From NCBI GenBank assembly GCA_046046245.1, contig JBJOKE010000037.1, positions 42,619-106,618 of the forward strand: 64,000 nt of DNA. Reading direction: 5' to 3'. Position 1 is the stretch's first letter, and each line of letters opens with the position of its first letter. The position numbers were made by a program, and so were the translations under genes. The notes beneath the pieces were generated by a model. The model was not told where the DNA came from. It saw nothing but the letters and a program-made list of their open reading frames with translations, and did not search any database. Source of the DNA: UBA4615 sp046046245. GTDB taxonomy: Bacteria; Pseudomonadota; Gammaproteobacteria; Burkholderiales; Burkholderiaceae_E. This document shows, one piece after another, positions 47,672-55,973 of the stretch.

Positions 47672-49084
47672 TCAGGCGCGGAAGATCTTGCCGGGGTTCA
47701 TCAGCCCGTCGGGGTCGATCGCGCGCTTGATCCGGCGCATCAGGTCGATGGCGTCGTCGCCGGCCTCCTCGACGAGGTAGCCGATCTTGTGCAGGCCGAT
47801 GCCGTGCTCGCCGGTGCAGGTGCCGCCCATCGAGATCGCGAGCCGCACGATCTCGTCGTTGAGCTCCTCGGCGAGTTCGATCTCCGCCGGGTTCTCCGGG
47901 TCGATCAGCAGGATCGCGTGGAAGTTGCCGTCGCCCACGTGACCGACGATCGCGGTGGGGCACGGCGCGCGATCGAGGATCTTCCGCGCGCCGTTGATCG
48001 ACTCGGCCAGCCGGCTGATCGGCACGCAGGTGTCGGTGGTGACCGCGCGCGAGCCGGGGCGGATCTGCAGCGCGGCGAAGTAGGCGTTGTGCCGCGCGTT
48101 CCACAGCCGCGTGCGGTCCTCGGGCTGCGTCGCCCATTCGAAGTCGCGGCCGCCGTGCGAGCGCGAGACCTCCTGGACGATCTCGGCCTGTTCGCGCGCC
48201 GAGGCCGTGGAACCGTGGAACTCGAAGAACAGCGTCGGCGCCTCGGGCAGCGTGGTCTTCGAGTGCGCGTTGATCGCGCGGACCATCACCTCGTCGACGA
48301 AGTCGCAGCGCGCCACCGGCACGCCGAGCTGGATCGTCTCGATCACCGCGGCCACCGCGTCGGCGAGCGTCGGGAAGTGGCAGACCGCGGCGGTCATCGC
48401 CTCGGGCACCGGATACAGGCGCAGCGTGACCTCGGTGACGATGCCGAGCGTCCCCTCGGAACCGACGAACAGGCGCGTGAGGTCGTAGCCGGCCGAGGAC
48501 TTCCGCGCGCGCGTGCCGGTGCGGATCACCTTGCCCTCGGGCGTGACCACGGTGAGCGCGAGCACGTTCTCGCGCATCGTGCCGTAGCGGACCGTGGTGG
48601 TGCCCGATGCGCGGGTCGCGGTCATGCCGCCCAGCGACGCGTCGGCGCCGGGGTCGACCGGGAAGAAGAGGCCGGTGTCCTTGATCTCGACGTTCAGCTG
48701 CTTGCGCGTGACGCCGGCCTGCACGGTGACCAGCAGGTCCTCGTTCGCGACCTTGAGCACCCTGTTCATCCGCGAGACGTCGATCGTCACGCCGCCCTGC
48801 ACCGCGAGCAGGTGGCCTTCGAGGGACGAGCCGACGCCGAACGGGATGATCGGCACCTTGTGCTCTCGGCAGGCGTTCACCGCGTCGACCACGTCCTCGG
48901 TGCTCTCGGCGAACACCACCGCGTCGGGCGGCGTGACCGGGAACGGCGACTCGTCGCGGCCGTGGTGCTCGCGGACCGCCATCGCGGTGCTGAAGCGGTC
49001 GCCGAAGCGGGCGCGCAGGCGTTCGGCGAGCGCGTCGGGCAGCGGGCGCTTCAGCGCGGCGGCGTGGGCGTAGGGGTGGTTCAT
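47672..49084 (-). CDS. FAD-linked oxidase, D-lactate dehydrogenase (cytochrome)-like
   Basis: A 470-residue flavoenzyme of the PCMH/VAO family, related to mitochondrial-type D-lactate dehydrogenase and GlcD. The FAD domain has KVPIIPFGVGSSLEGHLLAV and FFPVDPGADASLGGMTATRA; the C-terminal domain has IVGHVGDGNFHAILLIDPEN and GGTCTGEHGIGLHKIGYLVE with active-site histidines, ending DPDGLMNPGKIFRA. It should oxidise D-lactate or another 2-hydroxy acid and pass electrons to cytochrome c or quinone. It is first in the leftward urease group, five bases before ureD; no functional link to urea is evident, so shared transcription may be accidental. Confidence 0.92.
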   Translation of the reverse strand: MNHPYAHAAALKRPLPDALAERLRARFGDRFSTAMAVREHHGRDESPFPVTPPDAVVFAESTEDVVDAVNACREHKVPIIPFGVGSSLEGHLLAVQGGVTIDVSRMNRVLKVANEDLLVTVQAGVTRKQLNVEIKDTGLFFPVDPGADASLGGMTATRASGTTTVRYGTMRENVLALTVVTPEGKVIRTGTRARKSSAGYDLTRLFVGSEGTLGIVTEVTLRLYPVPEAMTAAVCHFPTLADAVAAVIETIQLGVPVARCDFVDEVMVRAINAHSKTTLPEAPTLFFEFHGSTASAREQAEIVQEVSRSHGGRDFEWATQPEDRTRLWNARHNAYFAALQIRPGSRAVTTDTCVPISRLAESINGARKILDRAPCPTAIVGHVGDGNFHAILLIDPENPAEIELAEELNDEIVRLAISMGGTCTGEHGIGLHKIGYLVEEAGDDAIDLMRRIKRAIDPDGLMNPGKIFRA

Positions 49085-49124
49085 GGCGGATGCGGTCGTT
49101 GGGCCGGAGTGCGTCGATGATACG

Positions 49125-49677
49125 CGCGGGACCTCGGAACCGCGTGCCCGGGAACCCCGCCGCCGCCAGCGCCTCCGGCACCTCGGCCACGTGCGTCTCG
49201 CCGCGCGTGTGCACCACCACCTCGACCGCGGCACGCTCGGCCGACAGCGCGCCTAAGATCCGCTGGTGCTGGATCTCCTCGACGTTCGCGGCAACGTGAC
49301 GATCGCGTGCTCGATCTGCGCCTCGGTGACCCGCAGCAGGTCCGCCGCGTGCGCGCGGACGATCCGCGACGCATGCGTGCCCGGCAGGCCCACCGCGATG
49401 CCCGAGAACAGTCCGCCGCCGCCCACCGCGATCACCCGCGCGTCGAGGCCGGGCACCTCGTCGAGCGTCTCCAGCGAGATCGTGCCCTGGCCGGCGATCA
49501 CCTGCGGGTCGTCGCAGGGATGGACGAAGACCAGGCCCTCGGCGCGCGCGAGCTCTCGACCTTGGGCCGGACCTCGCAGCCGGCGATCGCCGACAGCGTC
49601 TCGCCGTGCAGGCACGGGGTGCGCATGACGCGCCCGGCGAGCCGCGCCGCGGCCTGCGCGATGTCGTCCGGGGTGAC
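49125..49677 (-). pseudogene. Threonine dehydratase (IlvA/TdcB-like) remnant with internal deletion and frameshift
   Basis: Three pieces of one PLP enzyme lie in order on the minus strand but in different frames. The N-terminal piece reads VTPDDIAQAAARLAGRVMRT then PCLHGETLSAIAGCEVRPKV (49677 to about 49555). The middle piece reads EGLVFVHPCDDPQVIAGQGT and VIAVGGGGLFSGIAVGLPGT. The C-terminal piece reads VEEIQHQRILGALSAERAAV, in another frame, and ends near FPGTRF. About 130 residues between the first two pieces are missing, including the segment that carries the PLP-binding lysine (usually S-F-K-x-RG), so no active enzyme can be made. It runs up to the start of the FAD-oxidase gene and may once have led that operon. 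Confidence 0.82.
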
Positions 49678-49746
49678 GGTCCGAGAGGCGCGATGCCGCG
49701 CGAGGCCACCGCGCGCCAGCTGCTGTGCGCCGACATCGACGGGTTC

Positions 49747-49796
49747 AGCCGCTGCGGCAAGCCTCGGGAGGGCGTCTTGCATTCCTATCCGCCCCG
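49747..49796 (+). repeat. Dispersed intergenic repeat, copy A
   Basis: Shares CCGCTGC, then GAGGGCGT (49768-49775), seven bases, then TCCTATCCGCCC with copy B at 55424. It lies between the decayed threonine dehydratase and the DUF2141 cassette. Confidence 0.6.
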
Positions 49797-50126
49797 GCAA
49801 CCGGCTCACGCCGGTGCTGCGCAACGGCAACGGCGTCGCGCTCAGCGTCCTGATCGACTACCCCGACGCGCTCCACCGCACCCTCGTGCCCGATCGCCCC
49901 TTCGCGGAGGTCGCGCTGGCCGCCTCGACCCTGCCCGCCGCCGAGCTCGCCGCGCTGCAGCCGCGCGGCGCGCTCGGCGGCGGGGGTGGCCAGGCGGCGG
50001 GGCTCGGGCATGCGGCGGTCCTTTCCGGAGGCGGGTGGTGCCGCCACGCCCATCGGGCGCGGCAATGCCATCCTGAAACGACACACGGGTGACGGTGGCA
50101 GCGGCGCAAGGCCGGATCGGCACCGA

Positions 50127-50187
50127 TCAAAATAATTTGAGCACTGATCAGATTTCGTTTGACGTCGATCGCGCGGCAATCTAAGCT
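50127..50187 (+). promoter_or_regulatory. AT-rich promoter and operator region of the DUF2141-SDR-TetR cassette
   Basis: A near-palindrome TCAAAATAATTTGA (50127-50140), the palindrome CTGATCAG (50144-50151), and a possible promoter TTGACG (50159-50164), 17 bases, TAAGCT (50182-50187). TTTGA followed by GATC occurs twice as a direct repeat (50136-50149 and 50158-50169). The block is strikingly AT-rich for this window. A TetR gene three genes down is the obvious candidate to bind here. Confidence 0.5.
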
Positions 50188-50204
50188 GTGCTTACATTAA
50201 CCCG

Positions 50205-50681
50205 ATGGACACCATCATGACCCGTAGCAGACGTACCCTGTTCACCCGCACCCTTCTCGCCGCCGCGCTGCTGTGCGGTTCAGCGCTCAACCCCGCCGTC
50301 GCCTCCATCGATGCCACCGTGCGCCTGGACATCAGCGGCGTGCGCAACGACAAGGGCGATGTCGGCTGCCTGCTGTTCAGTGCCGCCGAGGGCTATCCGG
50401 AGGACCACACCAAGGCCCTGCGCGAAAAGCACACCGCCATCGCCGGTGATCGCGCGGTCTGCGAATTCGACCGGCTCGCGCCGGGCACCTACGCGGCCAT
50501 GGTCTGGCACGACGAGAACCGCAACGGCAAGATGGACCGCAACTTCATGGGCATCCCGCAGGAAGGCTACGGCGCCTCGAACAACGTGCGGCCGCGCTTC
50601 TCGGCACCCGGCTTCAAGGAAGCCTCCTTCGTGGTCTCGGCTGGCGCCGTCACCCGCCTGAACATCCAGATGGGGTACTGA
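50205..50681 (+). CDS. DUF2141 domain secreted protein
   Basis: A 158-residue exported protein of unknown function. A signal peptide covers about residues 1-34 (TLFTRTLLAAALLCGSALNP then AVAS). The mature domain has VRLDISGVRNDKGDVGCLLF, AIAGDRAVCEFDRLAPGTYA, and VWHDENRNGKMDRNFMGIP with EGYGASNNVRPRF, the DUF2141 hallmark (D-x-N-x-NGK-x-D-x-N-x-x-G-x-P-x-E-x-x-G-x-S). Two ATGs, four codons apart, could start it; neither has a good ribosome site. It leads a three-gene cassette and is four bases from the SDR gene. Confidence 0.88.
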   Translation: MDTIMTRSRRTLFTRTLLAAALLCGSALNPAVASIDATVRLDISGVRNDKGDVGCLLFSAAEGYPEDHTKALREKHTAIAGDRAVCEFDRLAPGTYAAMVWHDENRNGKMDRNFMGIPQEGYGASNNVRPRFSAPGFKEASFVVSAGAVTRLNIQMGY

Positions 50682-50684
50682 GCC

Positions 50685-51491
50685 ATGACCGCCACGAACC
50701 AACCCACCGCACTCATCACCGGCGCCTCCTCGGGCATCGGCGCCGCCCTGGCCAGCGAGCTCGCCGCACAGGGCATGCGCCTGATCCTGGTGGCGCGCTC
50801 CGAGTCCGCCCTGAACGCGCTCGCAGCAACGCTCGAGGTCCGACACGGCTCCCGCCCGACAGTGATCGCGGCCGACCTCGGCCAGCCCGGCTGCGGCGAG
50901 CGGCTGCGACAGGCCGCAGCCGACCAGGGGCTGACCGTGGACATCCTGGTCAACAACGCCGGCTTCGGCACCTACGGGGCCTTCGAGGACCTCGACCCCG
51001 AGACCGAACAGCAACAGATCGCCGTCAATGTCAGCGCCGTGGTCGACCTCTGCCATGCGTTCATTCCGGCCATGCTGGCGCAGGGCCACGGCCGGGTGCT
51101 CAACATGGCGTCCACCGCCGCGTTCCAGCCGGCCCCGTACCTGGCGGTCTACGCCGCCACCAAGGCCTTCGTGCTCAGCTTCAGCGAAGCGCTGTGGGCC
51201 GAGTACCGCGGGCGCGGCGTGCGGGTGAGCGCGCTGTGCCCGGGCGCGGTGGACACCGGCTTCATCGACAAGCTCGGTGACCCGGGCGTGCGCAATACCG
51301 CCGTCTTCGCCAACACGCTCGATGTCCACACGGTGGCGCGCGCGGCAGTGGCGGCGCTGAACGGCCGGTCGCCCTCGCGCATCGTGGGGCTGCGCAACTG
51401 GCTGCTCGCGCAATCGGCCCGCTTCTCGCCCAGGGCCATGGTCGCCCGCATGGGCGCCGGCATGATGCGCCCGCGCAAGTCGGTTGCCTGA
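50685..51491 (+). CDS. Short-chain dehydrogenase/reductase (SDR)
   Basis: A 268-residue classical SDR. It has the cofactor motif TGASSGIG near residue 13, ARSESALNALA (basic residue after beta 2, suggesting NADP preference), NNAGFGTYG, the catalytic serine in LNMASTAAFQP and the YAATK catalytic Tyr/Lys, then CPGAVDTGF. The C-terminal tail RNWLLAQSARFSPRAMVARM is long and basic, as in DltE-type SDRs. Substrate unknown. Co-transcribed with the DUF2141 gene. Confidence 0.92.
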   Translation: MTATNQPTALITGASSGIGAALASELAAQGMRLILVARSESALNALAATLEVRHGSRPTVIAADLGQPGCGERLRQAAADQGLTVDILVNNAGFGTYGAFEDLDPETEQQQIAVNVSAVVDLCHAFIPAMLAQGHGRVLNMASTAAFQPAPYLAVYAATKAFVLSFSEALWAEYRGRGVRVSALCPGAVDTGFIDKLGDPGVRNTAVFANTLDVHTVARAAVAALNGRSPSRIVGLRNWLLAQSARFSPRAMVARMGAGMMRPRKSVA

Positions 51492-51572
51492 TCCGCGGCC
51501 GTGGTCGTTCACCCGCCGGCGCGCCCGGCCCGCATTGCTTCAGGGGGCGACTTGTTGGACACTCGGCCCCCG

Positions 51573-52211
51573 ATGCGAGTCAAGAAGAAGGCGGGCTACC
51601 ACCACGGCGACCTCAGGCAGACCCTGATCGACGTCAGCGTGGACGTCATCACCCGCCAGGGCCTCGACGCCCTGAGCCTGCGGGCGCTTGCCACCCGCGC
51701 CGGGGTGTCCTCGGGCGCGCCCTATCACCACTTCGCCGACCGCGGCCAGCTCCTCGCCGCCATCGCCCAGGACGGCTTCGAGCGCCTGCACCAGGCCATG
51801 CTCCATGAAGGCGCCGCGCACCCGGCAGACCCGATCGCGCGGCTGAGCGCCGTCTGCCAGGCCTATGTGCAGTTCGCCGTCGCGCATCCGGGCCACTTCC
51901 GCGTCATGTTCCGCGACAACAGCCCGGCGGGCCGCAATCCCGCCCTGAGCACCGCCGCCCGCCAGGCCTATCTGCTTCTGGCGAAGGCGATCGAGGACTG
52001 CCAGCGTGCCGGCCGCGCGCCGGCGGGCGAGCTCACGCCGCTGGTGCTCACCGCGTGGTCACTGGTGCACGGGCTGGCCACGCTGTGGGTGGATGGCGCA
52101 CTGCCCTCCGCGATCATCGACCCCGTGCGCATGGCGCCGGCCGTCACCACGCTGCTGGGCGAGATGCTCGCGGGCGTGGCCCCTACGCCCGCGCCGGGCT
52201 TGAGCGCCTGA
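51573..52211 (+). CDS. TetR/AcrR family transcriptional regulator
   Basis: A 212-residue repressor-type protein. The DNA-binding N-terminus reads GYHHGDLRQTLIDVSVDVIT, RQGLDALSLRALATRAGVSS and GAPYHHFADRGQLLAAIAQD, a full TetR helix-turn-helix. The C-terminal ligand domain (about 75-200) includes FAVAHPGHFRVMFRDNSPAG, as in TetR_C_13/WHG-type regulators. ATG at MRVKKKAGYHH was chosen; a GTG 24 codons earlier would add an unlikely Pro-rich leader. It follows the SDR gene by about 80 bases and probably controls the cassette. Confidence 0.9.
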   Translation: MRVKKKAGYHHGDLRQTLIDVSVDVITRQGLDALSLRALATRAGVSSGAPYHHFADRGQLLAAIAQDGFERLHQAMLHEGAAHPADPIARLSAVCQAYVQFAVAHPGHFRVMFRDNSPAGRNPALSTAARQAYLLLAKAIEDCQRAGRAPAGELTPLVLTAWSLVHGLATLWVDGALPSAIIDPVRMAPAVTTLLGEMLAGVAPTPAPGLSA

Positions 52212-52302
52212 GCGCCTGATCGCCCAGGCGGTCGAGGAAAGCCGCGGCGGCACCGGCCTGCGCGCCCCGACTCCCGCCACTCGAGTTCTGACGCGAGGCA
52301 CG

Positions 52303-52833
52303 ATGGACCGCTTCGAGCAGATCGAGACCTGCGCCGCCGTGGCCGCGCGCGGCAGCCTGTCGGCCGCGGCGCAGCTCGAGGGCGTGGCGCCCGCGGTGAT
52401 CGGCCGGCGGCGTGAAGGCGAGCGGCCACGTGCGGGTCACCGCGCCGGCGGGCTTCGGCCGTCGCCACGTCGCGCCGCTGGTGCCCGCCTTCCTCGCCGC
52501 GCATCCCGACGTCACCGTGTCGCTCGACCTGTCGGACCGGCTGGGGGACATCGTCAACGAGGGCATCGACGTGGCGGTGCGGATCGGCTCGCTCGACGAC
52601 TCCTCGCCGGTCGGCATCAAGCTCGCCGACAACCAGCGCGTGGTGGTCGCGAGCCCCGCCTACCTCGCGGCCCGCGGCACGCCCGAGCATCCCGACGACC
52701 TGCAGCGCCATGCGTGCCTCACCTCCGGCACCAGCGGCAACCAGGCGCGCGGCTGGCTGTTCACCGTCGACGGCGCGCCCGACAACGCGATCCACGCGCT
52801 GTTCCCGCAGCGCCGGGACCGCGTCCTTCAGGT
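52303..52833 (+). pseudogene. LysR family regulator remnant with two internal deletions
   Basis: The N-terminus reads MDRFEQIETCAAVAARGSLS then AAAQLEGVAPAVIGRR, the first part of a LysR helix-turn-helix. At about 52407 the frame jumps to GGVKASGHVRVTAPAGFGRR and the effector domain (HVAPLVPAFLAAHPDVTVSL; GDIVNEGIDVAVRIGSLDDS). Some 50 residues of the recognition and linker helices are gone, with GGCGGCG at the junction. A second gap fuses LFTVDGAP to PDNAIHALFPQRR, which in family members lie far apart. The end is cut by the convergent FG-GAP gene. It cannot make a working regulator. Confidence 0.85.
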
Positions 52834-54767
52834 CAGAAGACGTAGACCGCGCCGCTGTTGGTCGCCGATTCGTCGGCCCCGGTCGCGGTCGTGCCGCGCT
52901 CCGCGCTGTCCTCGCCGGAGCCGCCGACGGCGAGCGTGCCGCCGTCGGCCGACAGCGCGACGCTGAAGCCGAACTGGTCGCCGGTGCCGGGGTTGGAGGC
53001 CTTGAGGTAGGCCCGCTGGGTCCAGGCCCCGTCGTCGCGGCCGAAGACGTAGACCGCGCCGCTGCTCGCGGCCGAGTTGTCCGCGCCGGTCCCGCCGATG
53101 CCCGTCTCGGCGCTGGCCTCGTGGTTGGCGCCGACGACGAGCGTGCGGCCGTCGGCCGCCAGCGCGATGCTGCGGCCGAACCGGTCGCCGCCGCCGGTGT
53201 TGGACGCCTTGAGGTAGGCCTGCTGCGTCCAGGTGCCGCCGGCGCGGGTGAAGACGTAGACCGCGCCGCTGTCGGTCGCCGAGTCGTCGGCGCCGGTGGC
53301 GGTCGTGCCGGTCTCGGCGCTGTCCTCGAAGGTGGCGCCGACGGCGAGCGTGCCGCCGTCGGCCGACAGCGCGACGCTGACGCCGAACTGGTCGCCGCTG
53401 CCGGTGTTGGACGCCTTGAGGTAGGCCTGCTGCGTCCACGTGCCGCCGGCGCGGGTGAGCAGGTAGACCGCGCCGCTGTCGGTCGCCGAGTTGTCGGTGC
53501 CGGTGCCGGCCGTGCCCGTCTCGGCGCTGTCCTCCGCGTTGGCGCCGATGGCGAGCGCGCCGCCGTCGGCCGACAGCGCGACGCTGATGCCGAACTGGTC
53601 GCCGCCACCGGTGTTCGACGCCTTGACGTAGGCCTGCTGCGTCCACGTGCCGCCGCCGCGGGTGAAGACGTAGACGGCGCCACTGTCGGTCGCGGTGTTG
53701 TCGGCACCGGTGCCGGTCGTGCCCATCTCGGCGCTGTCCTCGGCGGGGGCGCCGACGGCCAGCGTGGCGCCGTCGGCCGACAGGGCGACGCGCCAGCCGA
53801 ACTGGTCCCCGCCGCCGGTGTTGGACGCCTTGAGGTAAGCCTGCTGCGTCCAGGTCCCGTTGCCGCGGGCGAAGACGTAGACCGCGCCGCTGTTGGTCGC
53901 CGAGTCGTCGGCGCCGGTGGCGGCCGTGCCGGTCTCGCCGCTGTCCTCGTTGACGGCGCCGACCGCGAGCAGGCTGCCGTCCGCCGACAGCGCGACGCTG
54001 AAGCCGAACAGGTCGCCGGCCCCGGCGTTGGCGGCCTTGAGATAGGCCTGCTGCGTCCAGGTGCCGCCGCTGCGCACGAAGACGTAGACCGCGCCGCTGT
54101 CGGTCGCCGAGTTGTCGGCGCCGGTGCCGGCCGTGCCGGTCTCGGCGCTGTCCTCGTAGCGGGCGCCGACGGCGAGCGTGCCGCCGTCGGTCGACAGCGC
54201 CACGCTGTAGCCGAACTGGTCGTCGGCCCCGGTGTTGGAGGCCTTGAGGTATCGGAGCGTGGAGGCCATCGACGCGGCGGCCTGCACGTCGACCGAGGCG
54301 GAGCAACCCGCGGCGTTGCAGGCCTGGACCCGGAAGCGCGCACGGGCCCACTGCGCCACGGGCAGCGGCCGGTCGGCGGCGAGGGTGGCGGCGTCCAGCG
54401 ACGGGCCGTCGTCGGTCCAGGGTCCCCCGTCGAGCTGCTTCTGGACGCGGTACGAGGTCGCATCCGCCGACGCGGTCCAGCCGAGCCTGAGCGCGCCGCT
54501 GACCGCCGTGGCGGTGAGCGTGGGCGCGCCCGGGGCGACGGCCGGAGCCGACGCGCCGGCCGGATCCGCGGCCGGCGCGGACGAGGCGGTGTCGAGCGCG
54601 GCACCGGTCGCCGGGGCCGCCGCGTCGATGCCGTCGGGCGGCGTCGGGATCCCGATGCCGCTGCCGCAGGCCGCCAGCACCGCGAACAGCAGTACGACCG
54701 GACCGCGACGGGCGGATCGGATCAGCCGAGGGACGAGGCGGGCAGGCGTATCGGCGGAAGACGTCAT
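52833..54767 (-). CDS. FG-GAP-repeat lipoprotein with fibronectin III-like domain
   Basis: A predicted surface or periplasmic lipoprotein of 644 residues. The N-terminus (MTSSADTPARLVPRLIRSAR then RGPVVLLFAVLAACGSG) has a lipobox. An Ala/Pro-rich linker leads to a fibronectin III-like domain (PTLTATAVSGALRLGWTASA; ATSYRVQKQLDGGPW). Then seven repeats of about 69 residues follow, each reading YLKASNTGxGDQFGxSVALS, ADGGTLAVGAxxEDSAETGT and ATDSGAVYVFxRxGGTWTQQ. These are FG-GAP (integrin-like) beta-propeller blades; seven blades would close one propeller. The protein ends abruptly in the seventh unit at SGAVYVF. Function unknown; such proteins are often adhesins. ATG set at the lipoprotein signal; upstream in-frame codons are Arg-rich and unlike a protein. 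Confidence 0.87.
   Translation of the reverse strand: MTSSADTPARLVPRLIRSARRGPVVLLFAVLAACGSGIGIPTPPDGIDAAAPATGAALDTASSAPAADPAGASAPAVAPGAPTLTATAVSGALRLGWTASADATSYRVQKQLDGGPWTDDGPSLDAATLAADRPLPVAQWARARFRVQACNAAGCSASVDVQAAASMASTLRYLKASNTGADDQFGYSVALSTDGGTLAVGARYEDSAETGTAGTGADNSATDSGAVYVFVRSGGTWTQQAYLKAANAGAGDLFGFSVALSADGSLLAVGAVNEDSGETGTAATGADDSATNSGAVYVFARGNGTWTQQAYLKASNTGGGDQFGWRVALSADGATLAVGAPAEDSAEMGTTGTGADNTATDSGAVYVFTRGGGTWTQQAYVKASNTGGGDQFGISVALSADGGALAIGANAEDSAETGTAGTGTDNSATDSGAVYLLTRAGGTWTQQAYLKASNTGSGDQFGVSVALSADGGTLAVGATFEDSAETGTTATGADDSATDSGAVYVFTRAGGTWTQQAYLKASNTGGGDRFGRSIALAADGRTLVVGANHEASAETGIGGTGADNSAASSGAVYVFGRDDGAWTQRAYLKASNPGTGDQFGFSVALSADGGTLAVGGSGEDSAERGTTATGADESATNSGAVYVF
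52836..54251 (-). repeat. Seven 207-base tandem repeats inside the FG-GAP gene
   Basis: Near-identical DNA units of 207 bases (69 codons) fill this stretch, with the last slightly cut short. High DNA identity between units suggests recent expansion or gene conversion; recombination between units could change the number of blades. Confidence 0.93.
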
Positions 54768-55185
54768 GGTCGCGTTCGGCAGGTCGTTTCGCGCGCCGAC
54801 CGGACGCGCGTGCCGCATGAACGCGGCACACGCGGCACCGCGCACGGCACCGGTCCCGGAGCGCTGGACGTCCAGCGTCGAGCGTTCGGTTCGCCGCCGC
54901 ATGCGGCCGCGGCCGGACGGACGCGTGCCTCCGCCGGGTGGCTCGAGGGCGTCGAGCGGCGCCGCCTCCGACGCTCGGAGCGCGCGCGGGCCCGGCGATC
55001 GGTCGGGCACGCGGACCGGCTCGGACTCCGCCGGCACGCGCGCGTTCCCGGTCACACGCGGACGGGCCCGGCGACCGCGGCTGCGGGCCTCCCGCCCGGC
55101 GGCGCCTCGACGCCTTCCGCCCGCCGCGGCGCAGCGCCCCGGGCGCGGATGGCTGAGATCGCGGCGACCCGACCGCGCCCGGCGG
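54768..55185. other. Gene-free, extremely GC-rich stretch
   Basis: Upstream of the FG-GAP gene. Many open frames exist because stop codons are rare, but all are Arg/Ala/Pro-rich and none resembles a protein. No RNA gene or repeat was recognised. It must hold the FG-GAP promoter, though no clear boxes were seen. Confidence 0.6.
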
Positions 55186-55305
55186 CTGCTCGCCTTCCAT
55201 TCGTTCGGCGGCTGGAAGAAGCCGCTGTTCGGCGACCACCACATGCACGGCTCCGAGGGCGTGCGGTCTGCACGCACTGCAAGGCGGTGACGGCTGTGCG
55301 CCATG
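55186..55305 (+). pseudogene. Remnant of a CoA-acylating (methyl)malonate-semialdehyde dehydrogenase C-terminus
   Basis: The plus strand reads LLAFHSFGGWKKPLFGDHHM then HGSEGV, and after a one-base shift VCTHCKAVT. This fits the C-terminal end of MmsA-type aldehyde dehydrogenases (x-F-x-SFGGWK-x-SLFGD-x-H-x-xG-x-x-GVRFYT-x-x-K-x-[VI]-T-x-RW). Nothing of the preceding 450 or so residues is left. A scrap this short could mislead, but the S-F-G-G-W-K and F-G-D-H-H runs are specific. Confidence 0.6.
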
Positions 55306-55973
55306 TCCGGCATCAGCCCCGAACCCCGAATCGCGGCCAGGATCGCGACCTGCGGCCGCTCGCCGCCAGGCCGCGTTCACCCCCGGGTGCGTGCAGATCG
55401 GTGCCTTCGCGTCGTGTCGCCCCCCCGCAGGGCGCTTGCCACCGCTGCCGGGTCTTGTGAGGGCGTTTGAGACTCCTATCCGCCCGGCTGTTGTGAGGTC
55501 GCGATCTCCGGTGTCACAACAGGCCGGGCGCCGCACGTCCGTGCCGCGTCGACCGGCCGTCAGGGCGGGGCCGCTCTCAGTGGAAAATGCGACGGATCGA
55601 TCGTCCTGCCGTTGGCAGACTCCATCAGGCGGTCGTGTCCTTCGCGGAGTTTCGAGACTGCAGGTCGAGAAAGGCTGCTCGCTGTCGCGGTTCGCGTCGT
55701 TGCCCATGGCCGCGCGATCGCGCCGGTGCTGCAGGACGCGATGCGCAGGCCGGTCCTGACCTGCAAACGGATCGTCGGGAGCCACGACGAGGCCCTCGAC
55801 CACTCGAGCAGTTTGATCACTGGCCACGACCGCGACCCGTACCCACGGCCCAGACTGCATCGACGCGTCTCCCACGGACCGCACGATGTCACTCGGGTCG
55901 GCGCTCCGCACGACTCGGCGCGTGGCTTCAATCGGTCACATGTCCAAGCCATGAACGTCCGCACCGAACAGTG
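55306..55973. other. Intergenic stretch with repeat copy B and no convincing gene
   Basis: Holds repeat copy B and, from about 55560, DNA of clearly lower GC content that continues into the sulfatase gene. Frames on both strands (for example a minus-strand run with VIKLLEWSRASSWLPTIRLQ) are open for over 100 codons but I could not match them to anything. It may be non-coding or a decayed gene. Confidence 0.5.
55424..55480 (+). repeat. Dispersed intergenic repeat, copy B
   Basis: Core GAGGGCGT at 55459-55466, then seven bases and TCCTATCCGCCC. In my ungapped alignment it matches copy C at 38 of 56 positions. It lies left of the lower-GC sulfatase gene, in the same orientation as copy C on its right. 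Confidence 0.6.

Larger units (their letters stand above)
49678..50204. other. Gene-poor stretch between the ilvA remnant and the DUF2141 cassette
   Basis: No convincing gene. It contains repeat copy A (49747-49796) and, from 49800, about 200 bases that keep an open plus-strand frame reading NRLTPVLRNGNGVALSVLID and YPDALHRTLVPDRPFAEVAL. I do not recognise this and it lacks a start; it may be another gene scrap. From about 50125 composition changes sharply to AT-rich, listed separately. Confidence 0.6.

Noticed and set aside
52836..54251. Regular repeats that might be taken for a CRISPR or satellite array
   Set aside because: Units are 207 bases, in frame, without spacers, and encode FG-GAP blades.
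55560..55973. Open frames of over 100 codons on both strands before the sulfatase gene
   Set aside because: No recognisable domain, overlapping each other on opposite strands, and no good start. I left the stretch as unassigned rather than name a gene.
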